A stretch of DNA of 64,000 nt from JACRAR01 sp041674465 (GTDB taxonomy: Bacteria > Pseudomonadota > Gammaproteobacteria > Burkholderiales > Rhodocyclaceae). Under the pieces are notes generated by a model that was given only the letters and a program-made list of their open reading frames with translations, was not told where the DNA came from and searched no databases. The stretch is taken from assembly GCA_041674465.1 (NCBI GenBank), contig JBAYVV010000001.1:13896-77895 (forward strand), in the 5' to 3' direction. Position 1 is the first letter of the stretch, and each line of letters opens with the position of its first letter. Positions 33,366-42,697 of this stretch are shown one piece after another. The translations under genes and the position numbers were made by a program.

Positions 33366-34313
33366 ATGCTGCCAACCTTTTCCAGGCGTCCCACTGACAT
33401 CGCGCCCTCGGAAATCACTCCCCGCGATGTTTTCGAACGTCGCCGTGACTTCCTCGGGGCAGCGGCGGGCGTGGCCCTGGGTACAGCCCTGTCACCGCTG
33501 TCAGCCGCATTTGCCAGCGAAAAACCCCTGGCCGGCATCAAAAGCCCTCTGAGCACCCCGGAGAAACTCACTCACCTCAAGGATGTCACAAGCTACAACA
33601 ACTTCTATGAATTCGGCACCGACAAGGCCGATCCGGCGCTGCACGCCCATACACTGAAAACCAGGCCATGGACCCTCAGCATCGAGGGTCTGGTCAAGCA
33701 ACCAAAGACTTTCGCCATTGACGATATCTTCAAGCTGGCACCGCTGGAAGAACGCATCTATCGACTGCGCTGCGTCGAGGGCTGGAGCATGGTCATCCCC
33801 TGGCTGGGCCTGCCGCTGGCGACTCTGCTCAAGAGCGTCGAGCCTCTCGGCAGCGCAAAATATGTCGAATTCATTTCTGCCGCCGATCCCAAGACCATGC
33901 CCGGCGTGAACCGTTCCGTCATCGACTGGCCTTATCTCGAAGGCTTGCGCCTGGACGAGGCCATGCATCCGCTGACCCTTTTATCTCTGGGCCTTTATGG
34001 CGAGGTGTTGCCAAATCAGAACGGCGCGCCGCTGCGGCTGGTGGTGCCCTGGAAATACGGCTTCAAGAGCGGCAAGTCGCTGGTCAAGATACGTCTTGTC
34101 GAGAAACAGCCGCAGACTGCCTGGATGAAAGCCAATCCGCGCGAATACGGTTTTTATTCCAACGTCAATCCCGAAGTCGAACACCCGCGCTGGAGCCAGG
34201 CCACGGAGCGGCGCATCGGCGAGTTTCTCAAACGCAAGACCCTGCCCTTCAACGGCTATGCCGACCAGGTGGCGCAGCTGTATGCCGGCATGGACTTGAA
34301 AATCAATTTCTGA
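33366..34313 (+). CDS. msrP: Protein-methionine-sulfoxide reductase catalytic subunit MsrP (YedY)
   Basis: Periplasmic molybdoenzyme of 315 aa that repairs methionine sulfoxide in exported proteins. The twin-arginine motif ERRRDFLG is followed by a hydrophobic stretch ending near AFA. The molybdenum-ligating cysteine is in LRCVEGWSM, and WPYLEGLRLDEAMHPLTLL and YGFKSGKSLVKI match the family. Its stop overlaps the ATG of msrQ by one base (TGATG), so the two subunits are coupled. Confidence 0.96.
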   Translation: MLPTFSRRPTDIAPSEITPRDVFERRRDFLGAAAGVALGTALSPLSAAFASEKPLAGIKSPLSTPEKLTHLKDVTSYNNFYEFGTDKADPALHAHTLKTRPWTLSIEGLVKQPKTFAIDDIFKLAPLEERIYRLRCVEGWSMVIPWLGLPLATLLKSVEPLGSAKYVEFISAADPKTMPGVNRSVIDWPYLEGLRLDEAMHPLTLLSLGLYGEVLPNQNGAPLRLVVPWKYGFKSGKSLVKIRLVEKQPQTAWMKANPREYGFYSNVNPEVEHPRWSQATERRIGEFLKRKTLPFNGYADQVAQLYAGMDLKINF

Positions 34314-34966
34314 TGGATTGGCGAATTGCGCAGACCCCAGGCAAGCGGTCCATCGTCCTGCTCAAGATTGCGCTGTTCGCCTGCTGCCTGATTCCGTTGC
34401 TGCGCCTGGCCTGGGGCGCCTGGAACGACACCCTCGGCGCCAATCCAATTGAATTCATCACGCGTTCGCTGGGGAGTTGGGCGCTCAACTTTTTGTTGAT
34501 CACGCTGTCCGTCACTCCGCTGCGCAAGTTCACCGGCTGGCACTGGCTGATGCAGCTGCGGCGCATGCTGGGTCTGTATGCATTCTTTTACGCAACGCTG
34601 CATTTGAGCACCTACCTCTGGCTCGATAAATTTTTCGATTGGCAGGAAATCGCCAAGGACATTCTCAAGCGTCCGTTCATCACCATCGGCATGTCGGCTT
34701 TCGCATTGTTGCTGCCGCTCGCCCTGACCTCCCCCCAAGCCATGGTGCGACGCCTGGGCGGCAAACGCTGGCAGCGCCTGCACCGGCTGATCTATGTGAT
34801 TGCGATCTGTGCGGTCGTGCATTACTGGTGGCTGGTGAAACTCGATGTCAGCCTGCCGGCGATCTACTCGGTATTGCTTTGCCTACTGCTCGGCATCCGC
34901 CTGTTGTGGGCAGACCCGGAACGACGGGGCGCTGTTTCCGGAAATCTCAAACCGGCTCAGGAATAA
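34313..34966 (+). CDS. msrQ: Haem-binding membrane subunit MsrQ (YedZ)
   Basis: A 217-residue inner-membrane b-type cytochrome with about six hydrophobic helices. It delivers electrons from the quinone pool or flavin reductase to MsrP. Histidines in LRRMLGLYAFFYATLHLSTY and WQRLHRLIYVIAICAVVHYW are the expected haem ligands. It begins inside the msrP stop. Confidence 0.95.
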   Translation: MDWRIAQTPGKRSIVLLKIALFACCLIPLLRLAWGAWNDTLGANPIEFITRSLGSWALNFLLITLSVTPLRKFTGWHWLMQLRRMLGLYAFFYATLHLSTYLWLDKFFDWQEIAKDILKRPFITIGMSAFALLLPLALTSPQAMVRRLGGKRWQRLHRLIYVIAICAVVHYWWLVKLDVSLPAIYSVLLCLLLGIRLLWADPERRGAVSGNLKPAQE

Positions 34967-35114
34967 TCCGGGCCACCGCGATCGCGTCGTGCGGATGCCT
35001 TTTGCCGGGCTCGACTGGCGCGCTTGTCTGTGCGCTGATGCGCACCACCTTTTTTCAGGATGGGCGAAACTGCCAGAAAGTTGCGTGGCTTCAGCATGGA
35101 ACGCTTGGCGCGTT

Positions 35115-35951
35115 TCACTTGGGTCTCGGTGCAAAATGAACGATGGCGCGACCATCGCCGACAACCCGCGCCTCGGGCTTCCAGGCATGGCCGTAAATGA
35201 TTTCAAAACTGGACGGCAGACGCCCATCAACGCGTTGGCTTGCATAGGAACGAAACACCCGCCGCCAGTCACGCCACGGCATGCTGCCGAACAGCGCATC
35301 GCGCACGCCGAGGTGGCGCTGATCGCGCAGCAGATCGCGAGGGCTGGCGTAAGTGATCCTGATCATTTCCATATCCATCACCGGGTCGGCAAACCCGGCT
35401 GCAAGCAGCATGTCGCCAAGGTCATGCATGTCGTGAAACCGTCGCAAGGGAAGGGCTTCTGGCGGGTAGCCGGCATCCTGAAATGCCAGGCGAACCTCCC
35501 TCAGCGTGTCCGGACCGAGCGCAGCGAACATCAACAAACCGCCGACCTCGAGTGTGCGCAACATTTCGCGAAAGGCGGGCAAAGGATCATCCAGCCAATG
35601 CAGCACCAGGTTCGACCAGATCAGGCCAAGGCTATTCGCTGTCAGCGGCAGGGCATTCACATCGGCATTGAGGAGTTGCGGACTGCGCCGCAAGAGGCGC
35701 TGCATGAGCGGCGTTGACGCTCGTGCAGCGTACAGCATCGGCACCGCAGAATCGATGGCCAGAGGCAAAGCCTTCGGATAGCGCTGGTGCAATTCGCGGA
35801 TGCCCTCGCCGGTCGCACAGCCGATATCCGCGATGCGCGCTGGCGCGAGTTTGACATAGTCGAGGCGTTCGGCCATGCGCCTGCCGGTTTCGCGCGCCAG
35901 GAAGGCAGCGCCGTCATAGGTGGCGGCAGCGTTCGCAAAGCTTTCTCTCAT
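35115..35951 (-). CDS. bioC: Malonyl-ACP O-methyltransferase BioC
   Basis: SAM-dependent methyltransferase of about 278 aa that methylates malonyl-ACP to prime pimelate synthesis for biotin. The start is taken as ATG 35951 (MRESFANAAATYDGAAFLAR), the usual BioC N-terminus; ATG 35963 is four codons upstream. SAM motif DIGCATGEG, then SNLVLHWLDDP and FAALGPDTLREVR are typical of BioC. It is divergent from comF, with 57 bp between starts. Confidence 0.9.
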   Translation of the reverse strand: MRESFANAAATYDGAAFLARETGRRMAERLDYVKLAPARIADIGCATGEGIRELHQRYPKALPLAIDSAVPMLYAARASTPLMQRLLRRSPQLLNADVNALPLTANSLGLIWSNLVLHWLDDPLPAFREMLRTLEVGGLLMFAALGPDTLREVRLAFQDAGYPPEALPLRRFHDMHDLGDMLLAAGFADPVMDMEMIRITYASPRDLLRDQRHLGVRDALFGSMPWRDWRRVFRSYASQRVDGRLPSSFEIIYGHAWKPEARVVGDGRAIVHFAPRPK

Positions 35952-36008
35952 GGGCTGCGGCATGGCTTGATAGAATTCGAGGCAGCATCATGTTGGAAGG
36001 GGTAATGC

Positions 36009-36746
36009 TTGTCAATTTCTCGGCCGCGAAATGACCTTCAGGATGCCTGGATCAGACGAATGACGCGGCAGGCCGTTCGCGCACTGCTACCGCAAGACTG
36101 TTTTCTTTGCCAGGCCTTTGCCGGAACCAGCCTGCTGTGCCATGGGTGCAGCAGGGACTTACCGAAAATTCCCGCAACGGCCTGCCCCGTGTGCGGCTTG
36201 CCGGCCGTTGGCGGGGAAACCTGCGGCGCTTGCCTGTCCGATCCGCCCTCCTTCGATGCGACCCGCAGCGGTTTCCGCTATGCCTTTCCCCTCGACCATC
36301 TGGTGCAGGCGCTCAAATATCGGCATCACCTGGTTGTGGCGCAGTTCTTCGCCGAGGTTTTGCGAGAAACCGCCACATGCCTGCCAACGCCGGTCGATCT
36401 TGCACTGGCGCTGCCGCTATCGGAAATGCGCTTGCGCCAGCGCGGCTTCAACCAGGCGCTGGAGATCGCGCGTCCCTTGGCAAGACGGTGCGGCTGGCCG
36501 CTGTCAGCTCATGGCTATCGTCGCGTCGTGGATACCGCACCGCAAACCAGCCTGCCGTGGAAGGAGCGTCATCGGAATGTGCGCGGCGCTTTTGAATGTG
36601 ACCTGGATCTGACAGGGAAGAACGTGATCGTGATCGACGATGTCATGACGACCGGTGCGACGCTCAACGAATTCGCGCAAGTACTCAAACAGCATGGCGC
36701 CGCCCATGTCACTAATCTGGTTGCGGCACGGGCATTCAAGGACTGA
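36009..36746 (+). CDS. ComF family phosphoribosyltransferase-like protein
   Basis: A 245-residue ComF/GntX protein. The N-terminal zinc-finger region has four cysteine pairs (CFLC, CHGC, CPVC, CGAC). The C-terminal phosphoribosyltransferase domain has the PRPP motif VIVIDDVMTTGAT and the pattern RGFNQALEIARPLA. ComF takes part in DNA uptake in competent bacteria. A strong GGAAGGGG lies seven bases before TTG 36009, which decides for this rare start over ATG 36060. It is convergent with the mshN-type gene. Confidence 0.9.
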   Translation: MSISRPRNDLQDAWIRRMTRQAVRALLPQDCFLCQAFAGTSLLCHGCSRDLPKIPATACPVCGLPAVGGETCGACLSDPPSFDATRSGFRYAFPLDHLVQALKYRHHLVVAQFFAEVLRETATCLPTPVDLALALPLSEMRLRQRGFNQALEIARPLARRCGWPLSAHGYRRVVDTAPQTSLPWKERHRNVRGAFECDLDLTGKNVIVIDDVMTTGATLNEFAQVLKQHGAAHVTNLVAARAFKD

Positions 36747-36765
36747 TCCACCTAGGTGATGCCGC

Positions 36766-37968
36766 TTAACGCAATTTCCTGTCGATGACCGCCGCCATTT
36801 CCGGTGACAGGCCGCTCGCACCACGGGCATGCAGGAAGGCGTCGCGCGCTTCAGCTGACCGGTTATCTGCCTCATAAGCCAGACCGAGACCCAGCCACCA
36901 GCGACCTTCGTTGGGCTTGATCTGGACGGCGGCCTGATAGTAGAGCGTCGCCTCGTGGGGTTTTTGCATGCGTTGCAACAACACGCCGGCGAAGCCCTTG
37001 TAATCCGCGTTCTTTTCCGCATGAACCATGTGCTTCTGCAGAGTATCCCAGGCTTCCGGCAGCTTGTTGCGTTCAACCTGGATTCGCGCCAGTGCCATCG
37101 CCCAGGCGATTTGCTCGGGCATCAGGTCCAGCCCTTCTTTCAGCAGGGTCTGCACCTCATCCCACTGCTTCTGTTCGGCCAACATGCTGAGCAGGGTCTG
37201 GCGTGCCGCCAAGTGCCGCGGATCTTCCTGCAGAGCCGCCTTGAAGATCGTGGCAGCCTCGCTGGCATGTCCCTGCTTGTAGGCCACGATGCCTTTGCGA
37301 TACTCGGCCTCCGCCCGCTCCTGGGCGGTTCCGATACGCTGCTGTTTCTCGACCGTCGTTGTGGCCTGGGACCGTCCCGATCTCGGCGCGGCGGCAGCGG
37401 CAGCGGGTCTGGCGGGTGGTGGTGCAGCGGGTAGCGCAGCAGGTTGGGCAGCAGCGGGCGCTGCAGCAACCAATGGCGGCGCTTTGGGTGGCGGCACATC
37501 CGGCAAGGAACTGTCGATCTTGAGGCCCGTGCGTGATTCTGCAATCGGCCGTGGCGCCGGTTCAGCCGCTGCAGGTGCACCCGGCGGCGATGGCTCTGCC
37601 GGGATATTGGCTGCTGCAGGCGCTGCATCGGACATCGCAGGCAGCGGCAGCATCTGCTCGGGTGGCGGCAACTGCAGGACCACAGTGGTTGGCGGTGGCG
37701 GAGCGGCCGGCAGCGCCGCCGGTTTCGGTGCCGTGGCGGTCAGCCCAGGCAATGCAACATAAGCATTGAGCAGGGGCAGCCATGCGGAAGAAGTCTGTAT
37801 CGCCGCGGCCAGCGCCAGCACCAGCCCCCCCCAGATCCATGTGCGCCGGCTGACGCGGGGCGGAACGACTTCCTCGGGCAACGGGCGGACTTCATCGGGC
37901 AGCACGGACTGACCGGATGGCGCGTGGCGGGCATCCAGGTCGCGCAACATTTTGTTGATGAGACTCAT
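36766..37968 (-). CDS. mshN: MSHA biogenesis protein MshN (TPR protein)
   Basis: A 400-residue membrane-anchored protein. Basic N-terminus MSLINKMLRDLDARHA, one transmembrane helix (GGLVLALAAAIQTS, about 46-62), a very Pro/Ala-rich linker (about 85-200) and C-terminal TPR repeats (about 210-395). This matches MshN of the mannose-sensitive haemagglutinin pilus family. It is the last gene of the msh cluster here, nine bp after mshM. Confidence 0.87.
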   Translation of the reverse strand: MSLINKMLRDLDARHAPSGQSVLPDEVRPLPEEVVPPRVSRRTWIWGGLVLALAAAIQTSSAWLPLLNAYVALPGLTATAPKPAALPAAPPPPTTVVLQLPPPEQMLPLPAMSDAAPAAANIPAEPSPPGAPAAAEPAPRPIAESRTGLKIDSSLPDVPPPKAPPLVAAAPAAAQPAALPAAPPPARPAAAAAAPRSGRSQATTTVEKQQRIGTAQERAEAEYRKGIVAYKQGHASEAATIFKAALQEDPRHLAARQTLLSMLAEQKQWDEVQTLLKEGLDLMPEQIAWAMALARIQVERNKLPEAWDTLQKHMVHAEKNADYKGFAGVLLQRMQKPHEATLYYQAAVQIKPNEGRWWLGLGLAYEADNRSAEARDAFLHARGASGLSPEMAAVIDRKLR

Positions 37969-37977
37969 TGCACAGAC

Positions 37978-38814
37978 TCAGGAAAAGAAGCGCCAGCCGC
38001 TGACCTTGACACCCTCGGTATCACGTGCGGCTTCAACGACATGGGTTTTACCCACGGTCACCTTGCCCTCGCCGTAGGCTGCCAGCAATGACTTGTGGGC
38101 CAGAATATTGACCAGACGCGGAATGCCTTTGGAATACTGGTACAAGCGGCTCAACGCCGGGCGGGTAAAGATGGGACTGCCGCGGTATCCGGCCACGCGC
38201 AAGCGATGGGTCAGGTAATGCCCCAGCTCGTCATTGCGCAGTCCCTGCATGCGATGGTGGAAGGCGATCCGCTGCAGAAGTTGGCGCACAGAGGGATCGG
38301 ACAGTTTGACATCCAGTTCGGGTTGGCCAAACAGCACCAGGTGAAGCAATTTGCGCTTTTCGGTTTCGAGGTTCGACAGCAGGCGCAAGGCTTCCAGACT
38401 TTCCAGCGGAGCCGTCTGGGCCTCATCCACGCAGAACACCACGGTCTTGCCCTCGTCAGCCAGATCCAGAAGGCGCTGGTTGATGTGCTTGATGAGCTGG
38501 AACTGCTGCTCGCTGGCATCCAGCTTGAGACCCAGTTCATCGGCCACGGCCAGGAGCAAAGGTAGCGGCGACAGTGCCGGATTGGGCAGATAGGCGCTGA
38601 AATACTCCGGCCCAAGGGTAGCGAGAAAACGCCGGCAGAGCATGGTCTTGCCAGTACCCACCTCACCGGTGATCTTGATGAAGCCTTCGCCGCTCTTCAA
38701 AGCGATCAGCAGCGTATTCAGCGCCTCCTGATGGGACGCCGCCGAATAGGCGTATTCGGTATCCGGGGTGATCCCGAAGGGGCGTTCAACAAGGCCGAAA
38801 TGGGCGAGATACAT
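37978..38814 (-). CDS. mshM: MSHA biogenesis ATPase MshM (ExeA-like)
   Basis: AAA ATPase of 278 aa. N-terminal MYLAHFGLVERPFGITPD is the ExeA/MshM signature, Walker A is GEVGTGKT, and Walker B-like is VVFCVDEAQT. These ATPases help place secretin or pilus machinery in the cell wall. It lies 41 bp after the secretin gene mshL. Confidence 0.93.
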   Translation of the reverse strand: MYLAHFGLVERPFGITPDTEYAYSAASHQEALNTLLIALKSGEGFIKITGEVGTGKTMLCRRFLATLGPEYFSAYLPNPALSPLPLLLAVADELGLKLDASEQQFQLIKHINQRLLDLADEGKTVVFCVDEAQTAPLESLEALRLLSNLETEKRKLLHLVLFGQPELDVKLSDPSVRQLLQRIAFHHRMQGLRNDELGHYLTHRLRVAGYRGSPIFTRPALSRLYQYSKGIPRLVNILAHKSLLAAYGEGKVTVGKTHVVEAARDTEGVKVSGWRFFS

Positions 38815-38855
38815 ATTTTTTCCGGGCTGGCAAATCTGCGATTCCTGAGGTCGAC

Positions 38856-40622
38856 CTAATAGTTGCGTGAGTTGAGTTTCTGTATGCGGCTCTGAGTCTG
38901 CAGCAAATCCTCCGGGACAGCCCTGTCGTTGTTGATGACAGTCGGCTTCATCAGGATCACCATTTCGCTCTTGCTCATGACGGCGCTGCGCTGGCCGAAG
39001 ATGCCATCGACAAGCCCGATATTGGCCGTGCCAGGCAGCCCGGAGCGGGTATTGGTTTGCGATTGGCGCATCAAGCCGCCAATGGCGACGATATTGCCGT
39101 CCTGTACGCGCACGATGCTGTCAGTCTCATTGATGCTGCTGGCCGCCAGGGGCAGATTCATGGTGCCGCCGTTGTTCCCCAGATCAACCACTTTCACCTT
39201 CTCCGCCACGTTGCTGACGGCCGGATGGACATGCAGGATGATGTTGCCTTCGTCGTCGATCTGCGGCGTCACGTCGAGCGATATGCCGGAGAAATAGGGC
39301 TGCAAGGTCAGTGACGGGGCCACCCCGGCCACTGTTGAAGTGGACGCGGTACCGCCGCTGATGTTGGTGATGAACATTTCATCGGTGCCAACCTTGAGCA
39401 GGGCTTTCTGATTGTTCAGGGTGGCAATGCGGGGGCTGGAGAGCACGGCAACATCACCCTGGGTTTCGAGGAAGTTGATCACCGCAGCAAAATTCGCGGT
39501 CTGGAAGGCTAGGCCGATGAAACCATTGCCCATCGGGGTCACGGATTTGATGGCGCCAGGTACTACGCCGAACAGGGTGCCCGCTGCCTGCAGATCGGCA
39601 TTCGAGCTCAGCTTCGAACCCAAAGCCAAGGATCCCGCCATGGTGCTGGCATTGTTGATCGTCTTGAAGGCCGCCCAGTTGATACCGGACTGCGCGGTGT
39701 TGCTCAGGGTCACCTCGATGATTTTCGCCTCGATCATCACCTGGCGCTCGACCACCAGCTGGGTCGCTTTCAGATAGCTCTCGACGTTGCGCATTTCGGC
39801 CGGGAAAGCGCGGACGACCACTACGCCCGACATCGGGTTGATGATCACATTGCGGCCGTCGGCGGTACCCACGATAGCCGTCAAGGCCGTCGTCAGGTCG
39901 CGCCAGAAATCAGCATCGGAACTCGTGCTGACGCGGCTGCCGCCGGAGGAGCCGGTCGAGTTATTGCCCTGATTGTTGCCGGCATTGTTTTGATTGTTGC
40001 TGGCGTTGTTTGTCGTGTTGCTGGTGGTATTGTTCGTGGCACTACTACCCGTGTTGGTGCCCGATGAGGAGGAGATTGAACTCGATGCCACGCTCAGGTT
40101 GCTGCTCCCCTGCCGCCGTCCGGAAAGATAATTGATCTGGAAGACGCGTGATTGCAAGGTATTCGACTGGATGAAAATCCGCGTGCCCTGGACCTTGTAT
40201 TCGTACCCGTAGAGTTCGCGTATGGTATCGAGCGCCTCCTTGATGGTCACATCCTTGAGGTTAACCGTGATGTTCCCGGACAATTCTGGCGGCAACAACA
40301 TGCTGAAGCGTGTTCCCGATACCAGGGCCATGAAGACTTGTGCAGCCGGCGCCTTGACCACGGAAAGATCAAAACGTATCTCCGCGTCATTTTCTGCCTT
40401 CGGCATTTCAATCTGCAGGGGCGGCATCAGGACTTGATCTATCCGGTCATTGCTGACTTTCCGCTCACTGGTGGCACGTGCCAACTCCGCGTTAACATGG
40501 TCGTATGGACCGGCCGACCGGGAAGCGGTGGAACCGCAGGCAGCCAGCAGCAGAATCACCAGCATCAGGGTGATCAGCGTTGCGAAATTCAGAATACGGT
40601 CATTCGTCATGATGCATGTCAT
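38856..40622 (-). CDS. mshL: MSHA pilus secretin MshL
   Basis: Outer-membrane secretin of about 588 aa. The signal peptide ends in LLLAACGS, a lipobox-like site. An N-terminal STN/secretin-N region (IRFDLSVVKAPAAQVF; ITVNLKDVTIKEALDTI) precedes a long Ser/Thr/Asn-rich low-complexity loop (about 170-240), and the C-terminal secretin domain ends with GLPGTANIGLVDGIFGQR and VILMKPTVI. It follows mshK without a gap; GTG 40625, ATG 40622 or ATG 40610 could each be the start. Confidence 0.93.
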   Translation of the reverse strand: MTCIMTNDRILNFATLITLMLVILLLAACGSTASRSAGPYDHVNAELARATSERKVSNDRIDQVLMPPLQIEMPKAENDAEIRFDLSVVKAPAAQVFMALVSGTRFSMLLPPELSGNITVNLKDVTIKEALDTIRELYGYEYKVQGTRIFIQSNTLQSRVFQINYLSGRRQGSSNLSVASSSISSSSGTNTGSSATNNTTSNTTNNASNNQNNAGNNQGNNSTGSSGGSRVSTSSDADFWRDLTTALTAIVGTADGRNVIINPMSGVVVVRAFPAEMRNVESYLKATQLVVERQVMIEAKIIEVTLSNTAQSGINWAAFKTINNASTMAGSLALGSKLSSNADLQAAGTLFGVVPGAIKSVTPMGNGFIGLAFQTANFAAVINFLETQGDVAVLSSPRIATLNNQKALLKVGTDEMFITNISGGTASTSTVAGVAPSLTLQPYFSGISLDVTPQIDDEGNIILHVHPAVSNVAEKVKVVDLGNNGGTMNLPLAASSINETDSIVRVQDGNIVAIGGLMRQSQTNTRSGLPGTANIGLVDGIFGQRSAVMSKSEMVILMKPTVINNDRAVPEDLLQTQSRIQKLNSRNY

Positions 40623-40625
40623 CAC

Positions 40626-41063
40626 TCAAGGTGTCGGCTCACGTCGTGTTTTCTCAACAACCCCATGCTTGGGATCGCCGCTTTGTTTCGGCTTCAGGGA
40701 GCCTATTCTTTCAACGCCCGGGGTCAGATACAGGGTTTCCTTGCCGCCAGGTCCCTGCAGCACGGCCTGGGTTTCGCTGAGCTTGACCAGCCGGGCTTCA
40801 CCGACCTTGTCGCCAAGTCCAACGGCGATGCCATTGATCACCGCCATCGGCTTGCGCCCCCTGCCGAGAATGATTGTCTGCAGCCCGTTTGGCGTGGCTG
40901 GCATTTCCTCGCTGTTGGCATTGGCCGCGGGTATGGAATCCCCTGCCGCCACCGGCGGACGCATTGGATCCGGCAGCGAAGAGTCGCTTTGCCCGAAGCA
41001 ATTTTCGGCACCGACCAATAAGGCCAGCATCACTAGCGCCGATGATTTCAAACGACCAGCCAT
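40626..41063 (-). CDS. mshK: MSHA biogenesis protein MshK-like
   Basis: A 145-residue exported protein with a signal peptide ending near CFGQ and the phrase DPMRPP, typical of MshK/PilP-related proteins, followed by a small beta domain (LQTIILGRGRKPMAVINGIAVGLGD). It probably links the inner-membrane subcomplex to the secretin. It overlaps mshJ by 16 bp and touches mshL. Confidence 0.8.
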   Translation of the reverse strand: MAGRLKSSALVMLALLVGAENCFGQSDSSLPDPMRPPVAAGDSIPAANANSEEMPATPNGLQTIILGRGRKPMAVINGIAVGLGDKVGEARLVKLSETQAVLQGPGGKETLYLTPGVERIGSLKPKQSGDPKHGVVEKTRREPTP

Positions 41064-41824
41064 TGCTTGTCCAGACTCAGCGTGAATACGGTCAATGTCA
41101 TCTCGTTGCGGGGATATTGTTCGGCTGCGAACTTGATGCGATTCCAGATGATGCGTTGGGGCAAGCGTTCGATCTCGGCCAGATACGTCAGCAAATCAAC
41201 GTAGCTTCCTGCAATTCTTATCTCGACGCCGTGCTTGTAGATGTTGGGGGCAGCGCTGGGGGCAGCGCTGGGGGCAGCGCTGGGGGCAGCGCTGAGAGAA
41301 GCGCTGGAGGCAACACTGGGCGTGCCACTGACAGGAGTCCCGGGAACAGCAGCAGGAACAGGGTCTGTCTTGGTATCGGCTTTTTTCTCCTGGCTGCGAT
41401 CAATGAGCGGGGTCGGGTCCAGGGTTTTGAGCGCCAGCAATTCCAGATTGCGATTCTTCGACAACAAGGATTCGAGGAAGACCTGCATTTTGTCGGGCGG
41501 TACCATGCTGCCTTCAATAGAACGGATTTTGCCTTCCAGCACCGTCAATTCCTTGCGAGACTGCGCCAGGGCGGTACGGTTGGCAGCATCGGGATCCTTC
41601 AGCTTGGCCTTCAACTCCACCATTTGCGCATCAATGGTTGCCAATTCTGTGTTCGCCTGGGTGAAACGCTTGGTCTGGTTGGCCTGACGAATCAATTGCG
41701 GCTCCACCAACAAGTTGTAGCCAAGCATGCCGCCGCCGAAAAATATTGCTGCAGCAATCATCGTGCGCTCGCGACGCGCAAGCGCATCGAAGCGAGCCGT
41801 CAATTCCAGCAATTTTTGCTTCAC
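41048..41824 (-). CDS. mshJ: MSHA biogenesis protein MshJ-like (PilO-type)
   Basis: A 258-residue bitopic protein. Transmembrane helix at about 25-42 (AAIFFGGGMLGYNLLVE), coiled-coil at about 50-115, then a linker with four perfect SAAP units and a C-terminal domain (VEIRIAGSYVDLLTYLAEIERLPQ) like PilO. Part of the inner-membrane alignment complex. It overlaps the preceding gene by 4 bp. Confidence 0.85.
   Translation of the reverse strand: MKQKLLELTARFDALARRERTMIAAAIFFGGGMLGYNLLVEPQLIRQANQTKRFTQANTELATIDAQMVELKAKLKDPDAANRTALAQSRKELTVLEGKIRSIEGSMVPPDKMQVFLESLLSKNRNLELLALKTLDPTPLIDRSQEKKADTKTDPVPAAVPGTPVSGTPSVASSASLSAAPSAAPSAAPSAAPNIYKHGVEIRIAGSYVDLLTYLAEIERLPQRIIWNRIKFAAEQYPRNEMTLTVFTLSLDKQWLVV
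41246..41293 (-). repeat. Four perfect 12-bp tandem repeats in mshJ
   Basis: Plus-strand unit GGGGGCAGCGCT repeats at 41246, 41258, 41270 and 41282 without mismatch. The protein gains SAAP repeats in the linker. Unit length is a multiple of three. Confidence 0.95.
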
Positions 41825-42687
41825 GGCTTTTTCTCCGGAAGCTTGAGGGCGCTATTTTCGATGCCCGATTTTGCCAAGTTCGACAAATTTTGAGCCATAC
41901 CCGCAGCATCTGCCTGATTCAGTAAATTCGGAATCATTCCCGGAGTATCCGCCAGATTCGTCGGCGCTGCCGGCGTCCTTCCGGATGGGGCGGATGCCGC
42001 TTTGGTCGACTCGGCAATGCTGGGCATCAGCACGAAATCGACGAAGCTGGGCGGCGAAGCCGGCGCTGAGGCAACCGACGTGCTTGGCTTGGCATTTGCG
42101 GCAGGCGGCGTCGCTACAATCTTTTGCTCCTTCACTTCTTCGGGTCGCTGGATGGTTAACGACGCAAAGCTGCGTCCCTGAAATACTTTCTCTGTTTTGA
42201 GCCGTCGAATGTACTCCGGCAATGCGGCAGGATTCAGCATGCGGCCGCGAACTTCCATTTCATCGCCACCGGCCCCGATGGTAAACCCCGTCAGCCACAA
42301 ACCGCTGGGCGTCTGGCGGGCAAATCCCCGCAAGAATTCCGCGAAGCCGATACTGGTACCAATGGCTCCCCCCTCAAGAACCTTTATGATCTCTTCACGA
42401 CTCTTGAGCGATGCCTGCAGATTGGCCAGTTCACCGGCGAGTTGTGCGTTCGGTTTGCTCTCGGCGATCGACTTCGCGATCGCCGTCATCCTCTCCTGTG
42501 CGGATTTGAGCGCTTCCGCACGCTGGCTGGCAAGTCGCTCCTGGTTGTCTGCCTGCGTCGTGACCCACGCGCCGACAGCGCCAAGAGTCACCAGCATCAA
42601 ACAGGTTGCGATCGCCACCGGTTTCGCCGTCAACCAATCGAAGGGCTTGCGGAAAATCGGGTTGAGAAGGTTGATCTGCTGACTCAT
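41821..42687 (-). CDS. PilN-type fimbrial assembly protein (MSHA biogenesis, MshI2-like)
   Basis: A 288-residue bitopic protein starting MSQQINLLNPIF, the PilN hallmark. Transmembrane helix at about 25-45, coiled-coil, a PilN domain (SGLWLTGFTIGAGGDEMEVRG) and a Pro/Ala/Ser-rich tail. It forms, with the MshI/PilM-like protein, the cytoplasmic face of the pilus alignment complex. It lies 10 bp after mshI. Confidence 0.85.
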   Translation of the reverse strand: MSQQINLLNPIFRKPFDWLTAKPVAIATCLMLVTLGAVGAWVTTQADNQERLASQRAEALKSAQERMTAIAKSIAESKPNAQLAGELANLQASLKSREEIIKVLEGGAIGTSIGFAEFLRGFARQTPSGLWLTGFTIGAGGDEMEVRGRMLNPAALPEYIRRLKTEKVFQGRSFASLTIQRPEEVKEQKIVATPPAANAKPSTSVASAPASPPSFVDFVLMPSIAESTKAASAPSGRTPAAPTNLADTPGMIPNLLNQADAAGMAQNLSNLAKSGIENSALKLPEKKP

Positions 42688-42697
42688 CGCAGCCGCT

